The notes under the pieces were generated by a model that saw only the letters and a program-made list of their open reading frames with translations, ran no database searches and was not told where the DNA came from. From Promethearchaeota archaeon (GTDB lineage Archaea; Asgardarchaeota; Lokiarchaeia; Sigyniarchaeales; SOKP01), in the NCBI GenBank assembly GCA_016840085.1, contig JAEOTA010000084.1, positions 1-64,000 of the forward strand: a stretch of DNA of 64,000 bases. The letters are read 5' to 3'. The translations under genes and the position numbers were made by a program. Positions 46,314-54,485 of the stretch are shown here, piece after piece (positions within the stretch are counted from its first letter, which is position 1; the number at the start of each line of letters is the position of its first letter).

Positions 46314-48368
46314 ATGATTATACCAACTAAAGAATTTTCCAATTTTGATGTTTTCGCTATTGTTAAAGAATTGGATGCTATCTTGGTAAATAGCATAATC
46401 TCTAATATTTATGAAATTGAAGATTTATTAATATTAAAATTAAAAACTGATTTCGGAAAAAAAAATCTAATTATAAAAAAAGATGCTCGTATCAACTTAA
46501 CTGAATATGATTACCCAATACCTGATTTTCCTAGTCAGTACATTAGATCTTTTAGAAAATTACTGAAAAATAGGAAAATTTTAAGGATCTCTCAATATAA
46601 ATTTGATAGAATTATCATAATAGAGTTGAGTAATCTTGAGACTGGTCCTTGGAAATTTATTATTGAATTATTCAATAAAGGAAATTTCTTGTTATTAGAT
46701 GAAAATAACCTAATAATAATTGCAAAAAAATATAAAAAGTTCAAGGATAGAAATATACTTGCTAAAAGAGAATATATCTATCCTAAATCTTATGGAAGAG
46801 ATTTCTTAACTATAAAAAAGGAAGAATTTATAGAATTATTTAAAAACTCCAATAATGAAATCGTTAGAGACATATCAAGAAAAATACACCTTTCAGGATT
46901 ATATAGTGAAGAAATATGTTTCCAAAGTAATATAAATAAGAAGACTCCTAGTAGCGAAATTAAAAATGATGAATATGATAAACTATTTGAAGCTTTTAGA
47001 AAATTAAGAAATCAATTATTATTCGATCAGATAAATGCTCATATTATAATTGACAAACACGGACAAGAAATTTCTGTATTGCCTTTCGAAATCAAAATTT
47101 TAAAAGATCATGAAAAAAAGCATTTTAATTCATTTAATGAAGCAGTTGATGATTTTTTTTCAAAAATAGATATTAAAGATATAAAAACTCCAAAAGATAA
47201 AAAAATTGATGGGTTAATCAAAAGTCAAGAAAAAATCTTAAAAAATCAAACTAATTATCTTAAAGAGCTTAAAGAGAAAAAAAAAATCTATTATGAAATA
47301 GGAGATTTCATATATGCTAATTTCAATAAGTTTGAAAAAATAATTTCAGTAATAAATAATGCAAAAAAGAAGGGATTTTCTTGGGAAGAGATTAATAACA
47401 AATTTCGAAACGCTAAGGAGGAAAATTTAGAAGGAACCGAATATTTTGAAAAAATCATTCTTTCTACTAATCACGTCTTACTTAACGTTAATGGTAATGA
47501 AGTATATTTTGATTTAAAAGAAACTATTGGAGAAAATGCTAATCTTATCTATTCTAAAGGAAAAAAAGCCGAAAAAAAAATAACTGGAACAATATTAGCT
47601 ATTGAAAAGACCAAAAAAAATATCGAAAAATTCAAGCTTGAGAAAGAATCATTAGAAACAGAAATTAATTTCCTAATCAAGAAACCTAAGAAAAAATGGT
47701 ACGAAAAATTTAGATGGTTTATCTCTTCTGATGGATATTTAATTATTGGAGGAAAAGATGCAATATCTAATGAAATATTATTCAAAAAGTATATAGATAG
47801 ATCCGATCTGGTATTTCACACGAATTTCCCAGGTTCTCCATTAACTATTATTAAAAATCAAGAAAATAAAAAAATTCCTCAAACAACCATAAAAGAAACT
47901 GCAGATTTTGTTGCTAGTTATTCACGAGCTTGGAAAGAAAATTGGGGTATAGTTGATGTTTTCAATGTTAAATCAAACCAAATTTCAAAAAATCCCCCCT
48001 CAGGTGAATATTTACAAAAAGGCTCTTTTATAATTTCGGGTAAAAAAAATATTATCAAAAATGGAAAAACAGAACTCGCTATTGGATTAAAATTTAATGA
48101 AATAGAATCTAGTTCAAATACAGAGGATAAAATTTTCTATCCTAAAATTGTCTGTGGGCCTGTACAGGCAATAAAGAAGCAAACAAACACATTTATTACC
48201 TTAATACCCTCAAAATCGAGTGGCTTAACGAAAGGTAAACTCGCGAAAAAAATAAAGTCACATTATCTTAAAAATGTAAATGAAGATCTAAAAAAGTGGG
48301 TCAATTTATTATCCATTGATGAGATTATTTTATATCTTCCTTCTGGATCTTCAAAATTTAAAGATTAA
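46314..48368 (+). CDS. rqcH: RqcH/NEMF-type ribosome quality-control protein
   Basis: The N-terminal NFACT-N domain begins FDVFAIVKELDAILVNSIIS, two coiled-coil helices occupy residues ~300-450, and the NFACT-R domain reads WFISSDGYLIIGGKDAISNE (~466-485) followed by YIDRSDLVFHTNFPGSP (~490-507). These are the parts of Rqc2/NEMF/RqcH, which binds split large subunits with peptidyl-tRNA and adds C-terminal tails. The length of 684 is typical of archaeal members. It overlaps the next gene (opposite strand) by 4 bases at the stop. Confidence 0.92.
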   Translation: MIIPTKEFSNFDVFAIVKELDAILVNSIISNIYEIEDLLILKLKTDFGKKNLIIKKDARINLTEYDYPIPDFPSQYIRSFRKLLKNRKILRISQYKFDRIIIIELSNLETGPWKFIIELFNKGNFLLLDENNLIIIAKKYKKFKDRNILAKREYIYPKSYGRDFLTIKKEEFIELFKNSNNEIVRDISRKIHLSGLYSEEICFQSNINKKTPSSEIKNDEYDKLFEAFRKLRNQLLFDQINAHIIIDKHGQEISVLPFEIKILKDHEKKHFNSFNEAVDDFFSKIDIKDIKTPKDKKIDGLIKSQEKILKNQTNYLKELKEKKKIYYEIGDFIYANFNKFEKIISVINNAKKKGFSWEEINNKFRNAKEENLEGTEYFEKIILSTNHVLLNVNGNEVYFDLKETIGENANLIYSKGKKAEKKITGTILAIEKTKKNIEKFKLEKESLETEINFLIKKPKKKWYEKFRWFISSDGYLIIGGKDAISNEILFKKYIDRSDLVFHTNFPGSPLTIIKNQENKKIPQTTIKETADFVASYSRAWKENWGIVDVFNVKSNQISKNPPSGEYLQKGSFIISGKKNIIKNGKTELAIGLKFNEIESSSNTEDKIFYPKIVCGPVQAIKKQTNTFITLIPSKSSGLTKGKLAKKIKSHYLKNVNEDLKKWVNLLSIDEIILYLPSGSSKFKD

Positions 48369-49108
48369 AAGGAATTAATCCAATTTTTTATATTTAAGAT
48401 ATTCTCATAATTATCGAATAAAATTCCATCTATTCCTAATTTTATTAATATTTCAATTTTACTCAAGGGATCCTCAAATTTAAGAAAATCCCATCCTAAT
48501 GCTAAAATCCCGTTCTTATGACTAATATTAATGAATTCCTTAGATATCAAATCAGATCTTAAACTAATCAAATCAGGTTTGAAGTATAGTACCTTTTTCT
48601 TACCTAATTTTAAAAATTCTGAAATTTTCAATCCAACACCTTTAGTTATATTATAACACACCTTACTTTGAAAATAATTATTTTTTATAAATTCTAAATC
48701 ACTTAAACACCTCCCACTAAAAATTACATCATCAAATAACCTAATTTTTTCTATTAGTTTCGGGATGCCTTCTTTTAAACCTTCTTCCTTTAATTCAATC
48801 ATAAATTTTGTTTTTCCTTTTAACTTATTCAAAATTTCAAATAGAGATGGGATGTGAGAATGATTGAAATTTGTTTTTAACCTTCTAATTTCATTGAAAG
48901 TGAAATTTTTTAATAAGCCTAAGCCATTTGTGGTTCTTTCTAAAGATAAATCATGCATTATAACAAATTTCTCATCTTTAGTCTTCCTAACATCAAATTC
49001 AATATAGTCTGCTCCATATTCAATTGCCTTATCAAAAGCAACTAATGTATTCTCGTCAAATTTAGTTCTAGTCCCTCTATGCCCTATAAATATAAATTCT
49101 TTTACCAT
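48365..49108 (-). CDS. Glycerophosphodiester phosphodiesterase
   Basis: The catalytic start FIGHRGTRTKFDENTLVAF (residues ~7-25) includes HRG and ENT, and the second motif EFDVRKTKDEKFVIMHD (~37-53) carries the metal-binding Glu/Asp and the catalytic His. GDPDs cleave glycerophosphodiesters to glycerol-3-phosphate and an alcohol. No signal peptide is seen. It is in a run of minus-strand genes with two membrane proteins upstream; lipid turnover is the natural inference. Confidence 0.93.
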   Translation of the reverse strand: MVKEFIFIGHRGTRTKFDENTLVAFDKAIEYGADYIEFDVRKTKDEKFVIMHDLSLERTTNGLGLLKNFTFNEIRRLKTNFNHSHIPSLFEILNKLKGKTKFMIELKEEGLKEGIPKLIEKIRLFDDVIFSGRCLSDLEFIKNNYFQSKVCYNITKGVGLKISEFLKLGKKKVLYFKPDLISLRSDLISKEFINISHKNGILALGWDFLKFEDPLSKIEILIKLGIDGILFDNYENILNIKNWINSF

Positions 49109-49115
49109 TTTATTC

Positions 49116-49532
49116 TTAATTTTCTTGGACTAAATACAAATAAATGAGAATTAAAATAAGTCCCAATATTGTAAAAAAGAAGGTCCATAGATTTAGAAGA
49201 GTTTGTCCAATAGAAAATCCAAAGAGCAATAATAATTCTTTCCAATCTAATGGTTTACCTGTTAATTCTTTATAATTCCCCATACTAGTTAACATAAACA
49301 AAAAAAATAGAAGAACCACCAATACTTGAATTAATATTTCAATAATATTAATAATGGGATTTTTATCAATAAACATTGATAAGATTCCCATATTAACAAA
49401 GAGAGATATAATGTAAAAGATACCCCCCAAAATTGCCGAATTTATAACAGTTCTATATGCAAGTTGCTCATCAGTTTTGTATTTTTCTTCTATCTGATTT
49501 TTTTTATTTGGATGTTTTGCAATTTTTGACAT
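49116..49532 (-). CDS. Hypothetical membrane protein
   Basis: 138 residues with four hydrophobic segments (about 30-50, 58-83, 95-112 and 115-135) after a charged N-terminus. It follows the CBM9-like surface protein by one base on the same strand and is separated from the GDPD gene by 7 bases, so the three are probably co-transcribed. Function unknown. Confidence 0.6.
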   Translation of the reverse strand: MSKIAKHPNKKNQIEEKYKTDEQLAYRTVINSAILGGIFYIISLFVNMGILSMFIDKNPIINIIEILIQVLVVLLFFLFMLTSMGNYKELTGKPLDWKELLLLFGFSIGQTLLNLWTFFFTILGLILILIYLYLVQEN

Positions 49533-49533
49533 A

Positions 49534-50328
49534 TTATCGTCTTATTCTTTCTATTTTTTTCTTTAATTTAAAGATTCTATAAATATAAAACCCATATAAA
49601 AACCCAAGAATACAAAAAATAATAATGGATAAGATAAAAAGCGTTAAATTTATGAATGGCTCTTTCTTGAGAGGAGGTGAATTGATGGTTATTAGAACGA
49701 TTTCACTTTTTTTAATCCCATTGGGATATGAAGCAATATCTCCATAAGTTATGTTGAATGCATATGTTGTTCCATAATTCAACATTATATCTTCTTTATC
49801 TTCATCTGAACTATCAATTGGAATCGAGAATTCATAAGTTGATGTAACGCCTTCAAGTTTAGCGGATCCCTCACCATGATAAATTGTATCATTAATAAAA
49901 ACGCTTTTATTAATATTATAATCAAGGTAATCAAACGAAGCATTAAAAATATCAGTAAATTGAATGATTTTGGCATCAATAAAATCTTCTAGATCTTTAG
50001 AGGAACTATTTGATATCAAAATTCCTATAAATTCATTAACGCTATGATCATTGATTTCTATATTAAATTGTACAGAAAGAAAAAGATAATCATCATTTTG
50101 CATAACCCAGAATTTTATCGGTAATCCTGTTAAATTAATTTGAACTTTTGTAGCTTTATTCCATTCCTTAATTGAATCGTCAATATACCCATCTATAACA
50201 GGAGGCTCTCCAAATTCGGGAGTAATTTCTTCCGTTAATCCATAACCCTCTATAATAAATAGAAATGAAATTAAGGAAGTATTTGCTAATAGGATATAAA
50301 TAAGAAAATTAATAGTTAACTTCTTCAA
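49534..50328 (-). CDS. Membrane-anchored surface protein with CBM9/DOMON-like domain
   Basis: A signal segment (residues ~1-22) is followed by PPVIDGYIDDSIKEWNKATK, the typical entry of family 9 carbohydrate-binding/DOMON-like domains, and a beta-sandwich-rich body (~35-215) containing VMQNDDYLFLSVQF and STYEFSIPIDSSDE. The C-terminus has a transmembrane helix (FINLTLFILSIIIFCILGFL) and a basic tail. The domain probably binds a sugar or other ligand outside the cell. The downstream genes are a membrane protein and GDPD. Confidence 0.78.
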   Translation of the reverse strand: MKKLTINFLIYILLANTSLISFLFIIEGYGLTEEITPEFGEPPVIDGYIDDSIKEWNKATKVQINLTGLPIKFWVMQNDDYLFLSVQFNIEINDHSVNEFIGILISNSSSKDLEDFIDAKIIQFTDIFNASFDYLDYNINKSVFINDTIYHGEGSAKLEGVTSTYEFSIPIDSSDEDKEDIMLNYGTTYAFNITYGDIASYPNGIKKSEIVLITINSPPLKKEPFINLTLFILSIIIFCILGFLYGFYIYRIFKLKKKIERIRR

Positions 50329-50541
50329 GATTTTAAAGTTGTTTATTATATAGTTTTTCTATTTTTAGTTTTATCTAATTTTAAAATTGATAATTAAAAG
50401 TTGTTTTTTAAATTTCGCATGTAATTATAATAAAACAATGAATATGATAATTTTCCTTGCTTTCCTCAAAAAAAAATAAATTTGTAAATTAATAAAACTA
50501 ATTAAATAAAGATAAAATTTTTAATTATACTTTTTCTCAAT

Positions 50542-51006
50542 TCAAGGTAAGAAATTTGGAAGGAATATTGCACAGTTGAATTTATTCATATAAGCAATGA
50601 TATAATTAATTAAGCGCATAATTTCTCTTTTCGCTTCTTGCATATTTTTATTGTTATATTCTGCAAATGGTTTAGGGCCTATCGCTACAAGAATTCCCGA
50701 TAAGTCTTTTTCTCTTTTAATAAAAAACCAAAAGGGTTTTTTCTTCTCATTATCTTTAACCATCAAAAGCATCCAAGGATTTAATGTCCAATCATCTTGA
50801 TCAGGTCCTACAACTTTTTCAATTGCCTTCTTAGTGAAATATTTTTTAGTTATTTTAATAGTTTTTGTAAGAGCATTAAAATAACTTCTTTTTATTTTTA
50901 AATACCCACCAAAATAGGATTTAGCATCAAATAATTCAAGTACTTTATCAGTTTCATCAGAAAATTTTAAAAATACTTTCCAAAGATTCATACTCAATTG
51001 TCTCAA
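50542..51006 (-). CDS. Hypothetical protein in the RNase P operon
   Basis: 154 residues; alpha/beta, with KPFWFFIKREKDLSGILVAI (~91-110) and a C-terminal helix NMQEAKREIMRLINYIIAYM. It overlaps the preceding gene by 4 bases (ATGA type) and so belongs to the Rpp30-Pop5 operon. No family recognised. A role in RNA processing is inferred only from the context. Confidence 0.65.
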   Translation of the reverse strand: MRQLSMNLWKVFLKFSDETDKVLELFDAKSYFGGYLKIKRSYFNALTKTIKITKKYFTKKAIEKVVGPDQDDWTLNPWMLLMVKDNEKKKPFWFFIKREKDLSGILVAIGPKPFAEYNNKNMQEAKREIMRLINYIIAYMNKFNCAIFLPNFLP

Positions 51007-51431
51007 ATATTTTTTAATCCAATTTCCTCTATTTTTATTTCTTTGAATATATTTTTAATGTTGTCTAAAGATGCTTTTAAATCCTTGCTTTTTTCCTCAG
51101 ATAAACTTAAATTTAAATAACATTCAAAGAATAAGTGTTTTTTTATTTTTAAAAACCCTGATGTATGGATAACTTGAAATTTTTGAAGAATTTTTGTAAC
51201 TTTTTTAAAAATTTTATTTGATAAATTCCCTCCAAATAAAGTTATTTTTATAATATTTTGTCTATTTATGGGATATATAGTTAATCTTAAAGATTCTTCA
51301 GTAATTGAATGAATTACTAATAGATATTTACAATTCTCTAAAATCTTTAATTCATTTAGAGAAATATTTAAAACTGTTTTAGGAAATTCACTAATATGTT
51401 GAATATAGGCATTTGTTATTCGTGATATCAT
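51003..51431 (-). CDS. Hypothetical protein in the RNase P operon
   Basis: 142 residues with two alternating beta/alpha halves (ESLRLTIYPINRQNIIKITL, then TKILQKFQVIHTSGFLKIKK) that resemble an ACT-like ligand-binding fold. It follows Pop5 on the same strand after about 50 bases and overlaps the next gene by 4 bases. No catalytic motif. Function unknown. Confidence 0.62.
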   Translation of the reverse strand: MISRITNAYIQHISEFPKTVLNISLNELKILENCKYLLVIHSITEESLRLTIYPINRQNIIKITLFGGNLSNKIFKKVTKILQKFQVIHTSGFLKIKKHLFFECYLNLSLSEEKSKDLKASLDNIKNIFKEIKIEEIGLKNI

Positions 51432-51482
51432 ATTTCATATTAATCTTTTTATTTTAATTTAAATAATCTTATTTTTCTTCTT

Positions 51483-51809
51483 TTATATTTCTAAGTGCTT
51501 CTTTATTGATTTTATAGTACCAGATGTTCTTAAAGGAGAGAAAATTACTCTTTTCCCATTTATATCCCTTATAAGTGTTACTGCTGTTATTATAATCTCT
51601 TTAGTTTCATGAGAGCATCTTATAATCCCTTGATTTTTTTCTAAATCAAGATCTACCAACCATAATCCAATTTTATTGGCTCCTTTCATACCAAAGTATC
51701 GCCATATTGATTGCCAAATAGCTTTTAAAATGTTATTTTGCTCTAATATTAAGTTATCCTCTTTAATTATATTAAAAAGGATATATCTTTGCCTTTCTTT
51801 TTTAACTAT
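51483..51809 (-). CDS. rnp2: RNase P protein component 2 (Pop5), with apparent ATA/ATC start
   Basis: Typical Pop5 pieces: KIGLWLVDLDLEKNQGIIRC (residues ~45-64) and INGKRVIFSPLRTSGTIKSI (~81-100). An ATG inside (51689) would lose the N-terminal third, which is clearly coding: KERQRYILFNIIKEDN precedes it in frame. The frame is open back to a TGA at 51815-51813, so the only codons available for starting are ATC (51812) and ATA (51809), directly after GGAGGGGTGA (51822-51813), a near-ideal Shine-Dalgarno sequence. It overlaps the end of Rpp30 by 8 bases. Confidence 0.85.
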   Translation of the reverse strand: MVKKERQRYILFNIIKEDNLILEQNNILKAIWQSIWRYFGMKGANKIGLWLVDLDLEKNQGIIRCSHETKEIIITAVTLIRDINGKRVIFSPLRTSGTIKSIKKHLEI

Positions 51810-52530
51810 GATTCACCCCTCCTGAAATTATACTTACATCTGAATCAATTATATCTTCTTTATCTTTATGAATTTCTTCTAACAATAATCTTGGATTTAG
51901 ACCGAAAGCTTTTTTTGCTATTTCTATTGGAATTTCTAAAAGTGAATTGCAGATGCTTATTAAAGCTCTAGGATGGCGATAATCAAACACATTATAAAAA
52001 TTTCCGCTTATAATAAAATTCGCCTTTAATTTAATAGCTAATTGAGTATATCTATATAAATTTCTAAAATTTTTAGATTGGATTTTCTTATCGCTCACCA
52101 TAATTGGAGCTAAAGAGAATTCTATAAATGATTTATTTTGTTTAGATAAGGAAATAATCCCAGCAGAAAGTTTTTTTATTATTTCTGTGTCAGAAAAAGA
52201 GACAATTCCTACTCTTGAATCTTTAGCAGCATGTAATAGTACCTCTCTATTTAAGGATTCAACCGATATAACATCAGAAAAATTATTATAATTCTTTATT
52301 TCTTTTTTAAAATTTCCAATATTAGTTGTTTTCAAATTAATTCGATAAAAAATATTTATATTTGTCTGCTTTTCTATTTCTTTCTTAATCTCTAAAGGAA
52401 TTTTTTTTACATGATTTATAGGCTCTATTATTACATTCTTTATACCTAATTTCTCACAAAAATTTAAACAGCTTTTAATTTTTTTAAAATCTTCAATCTT
52501 TATAGGTAGTCTTGATTCAAAATATGACAA
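51802..52530 (-). CDS. rnp3: RNase P protein component 3 (Rpp30)
   Basis: Recognisable by its family segments DVISVESLNREVLLHAAKDS (residues ~89-108), ARDSRV-like KDSRVGIVSFSD, FIEFSLAPIM and FRNLYRYTQLAIKLKANFII, and RHPRALISICNSLLEIPIE. Rpp30 is a TIM-barrel RNase P subunit that pairs with Pop5, which is encoded directly downstream. The length of 242 is normal. Start is TTG. The operon continues with two hypothetical genes. Confidence 0.9.
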   Translation of the reverse strand: MSYFESRLPIKIEDFKKIKSCLNFCEKLGIKNVIIEPINHVKKIPLEIKKEIEKQTNINIFYRINLKTTNIGNFKKEIKNYNNFSDVISVESLNREVLLHAAKDSRVGIVSFSDTEIIKKLSAGIISLSKQNKSFIEFSLAPIMVSDKKIQSKNFRNLYRYTQLAIKLKANFIISGNFYNVFDYRHPRALISICNSLLEIPIEIAKKAFGLNPRLLLEEIHKDKEDIIDSDVSIISGGVNHS

Positions 52531-52655
52531 AGGGACAATTACCTCTTAATTTTAGCTTAATATTATATAATTATCTTAGGATATCAAAAAATAAAAAAAT
52601 TTTATTATAAATAAATATTAAAAAGGTTAGTCTTTTAAAAAAATGAGGTTTTCTC

Positions 52656-53942
52656 GTGAATAAAAAAAGAAAACTCTCCGAAATAAGAAAAAAAATAGAA
52701 AAAGGTACCGCTGTTGTATTAACTGTCCAAGAACTAATAGATCGTATTAGTGAAGGTGAAAAAGTTCAATTTGAAGATATTGATATAGTCACAACCGCTA
52801 CTAAAGCACTTATGAGTGGAATAATGGGGATATTTTCTTTCCGACTTTCACCTCCAAAAACTTTGAGAAAATTTACAGAAGTTGATATAAATGGGATACC
52901 TACTTTCCCTGGACCATGCCCAAATGAATATTTAGGCATAGTTGATTTAATTATATATGGAACAGCTCAAAGTAAAACTATAGAAAATTATTGCGGGGGT
53001 TCTCTTTTTAGAGAAATAGTTGAGGGAAAATCTTTAGAAATTATTGCAAAAAGTTCTGAGGGCGAAAATATTGAAAAGGAAATGACAATAGAAGATATGC
53101 AATTCGCTAAATTAATGGGCACAAGGCAAGCTATTAAAAACTATTATGCAATGATTAATTGTGAATCATATGCAGTAGATACAATATTCTCATGTCTCCC
53201 TTTTGAACCTAAAACAGAGATCACATTTTCAGGTTGTGGTGCATTAAATCCTTTTCAAAACGATCCCAAATTTGAAACTTTTGGTGTTGGATCCCCTATA
53301 CTTGTTAATGGTAATATTGGATATCTCATAGGGCCAGGTACTAGGAATTACATAGCAAAACCAAACATGATGGCTATAGCCCCAATGTTGGGCATGAAAC
53401 CAGAATATATGGGTGCTTTTAAAACTTCATATGGATTAGAACCAATTTGTAGTATTGCAGTTCCTATTCCAATTCTTAATGAGAGAATCTTTAATAACAT
53501 AGTAAAATTTGATAAAGAAGTTCCTTTAACAATATTAAGTCTTGTAGGAAGAGAAAAAGTTGGTGAAATTGCTTACGGTGATGTATGGGATAATAATTTT
53601 CTTATTAAATTTGTTCCAAATGCATGTAATAACTGTAAAATTTGTAATGTCATAGATAATTGTCCTACAAATGCGTTTATCATTATAGATGGCAAAATCA
53701 CAGCAATAAATCGTTCCCGTTGCTTTAATTGTGGAAATTGCGCAAGATTATGCCCCGAAGCATTTAAGTTGGACCTAAAAACTATTAAATTTGAAAATCA
53801 TGAGATCCCAGTTGTTTTAAGACAATCAGATAGATATGGGGCTATAAAATTAGCAGAACAATTAAAATCTATGATTCTAAAAGGAAAGTTTCCTTTAAAA
53901 AAGCCAACAGGCGAATTAGATTTTGCTGAACAAGTAAAATAA
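52656..53942 (+). CDS. COG1900/DUF39 homocysteine-biosynthesis-like protein fused to a ferredoxin domain
   Basis: The first ~300 residues match DUF39: ISEGEKVQFEDIDIVTTATK (~29-48) and SFRLSPPKTLRKFTEVDING; a conserved Cys (CGGSLFREI) at ~109 is present. The C-terminal ~100 residues hold two [4Fe-4S] motifs, CNNCKICNVIDNCP and CFNCGNCARLCP. In archaea DUF39 proteins help make homocysteine by sulfur transfer to aspartate semialdehyde with an electron partner; here both parts are one protein, as in methanogenesis marker 16. Start is GTG with GAGGT upstream. It heads a four-gene cluster. Confidence 0.82.
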   Translation: MNKKRKLSEIRKKIEKGTAVVLTVQELIDRISEGEKVQFEDIDIVTTATKALMSGIMGIFSFRLSPPKTLRKFTEVDINGIPTFPGPCPNEYLGIVDLIIYGTAQSKTIENYCGGSLFREIVEGKSLEIIAKSSEGENIEKEMTIEDMQFAKLMGTRQAIKNYYAMINCESYAVDTIFSCLPFEPKTEITFSGCGALNPFQNDPKFETFGVGSPILVNGNIGYLIGPGTRNYIAKPNMMAIAPMLGMKPEYMGAFKTSYGLEPICSIAVPIPILNERIFNNIVKFDKEVPLTILSLVGREKVGEIAYGDVWDNNFLIKFVPNACNNCKICNVIDNCPTNAFIIIDGKITAINRSRCFNCGNCARLCPEAFKLDLKTIKFENHEIPVVLRQSDRYGAIKLAEQLKSMILKGKFPLKKPTGELDFAEQVK

Positions 53943-53969
53943 TAAATTACAGAAACTGATAAATTTTAT

Positions 53970-54413
53970 ATGAAAAATCTAAAATTAGACAAATTTGATC
54001 AAATTGGTATAATAGTGAAAGATATCGAACGATCCTCTCAATATTTTGGTAATTTATTCGATTTTAAAGATAAATTAAAATTAGTGGGACAAACTAATAC
54101 TGTTTTGTATAAAGGAAAAGAAGCTACATTCAAAATGAAAAAAATCATGCAGAATTTTGGAGGAAAGCAATTTGAAGTCATTGAATTAATTGAATCAAAT
54201 GGAGATCACTTGTATTCAGAATTTCTTAAAGAAGGAAAAGAAGGAATCCATCACTTAGGAATATATACTAAAAATGCAGATGCATTTATCGAATATTTTA
54301 AAAGTGAATATGATATTGATGTTATTCAAACCGGAAAATATGGTAAAGTAAAATTTGATTATTTAGATACTAAAGAAACTCTCGGCTTTTATTTAGAATT
54401 AATTTCTTTTTAA
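53970..54413 (+). CDS. VOC-family (glyoxalase/epimerase-like) protein
   Basis: 147 residues: FDQIGIIVKDIERSSQYFGN (residues ~8-27) and GIHHLGIYTKNADAFIEYFK (~91-110) are the two strand-helix units of a vicinal-oxygen-chelate fold, with HH near 93 and a Glu near 143 (FYLELISF) for metal binding. The pattern resembles methylmalonyl-CoA epimerase-type members. It lies between the DUF39 and ThDP-enzyme genes on one strand. Confidence 0.82.
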   Translation: MKNLKLDKFDQIGIIVKDIERSSQYFGNLFDFKDKLKLVGQTNTVLYKGKEATFKMKKIMQNFGGKQFEVIELIESNGDHLYSEFLKEGKEGIHHLGIYTKNADAFIEYFKSEYDIDVIQTGKYGKVKFDYLDTKETLGFYLELISF

Positions 54414-54485
54414 TGATGTTCTTTTTTTTTTAATAATTTTAGTGTTTTACCAAAATTTATTTTTCATTTTTAATAACTTTTTAAT

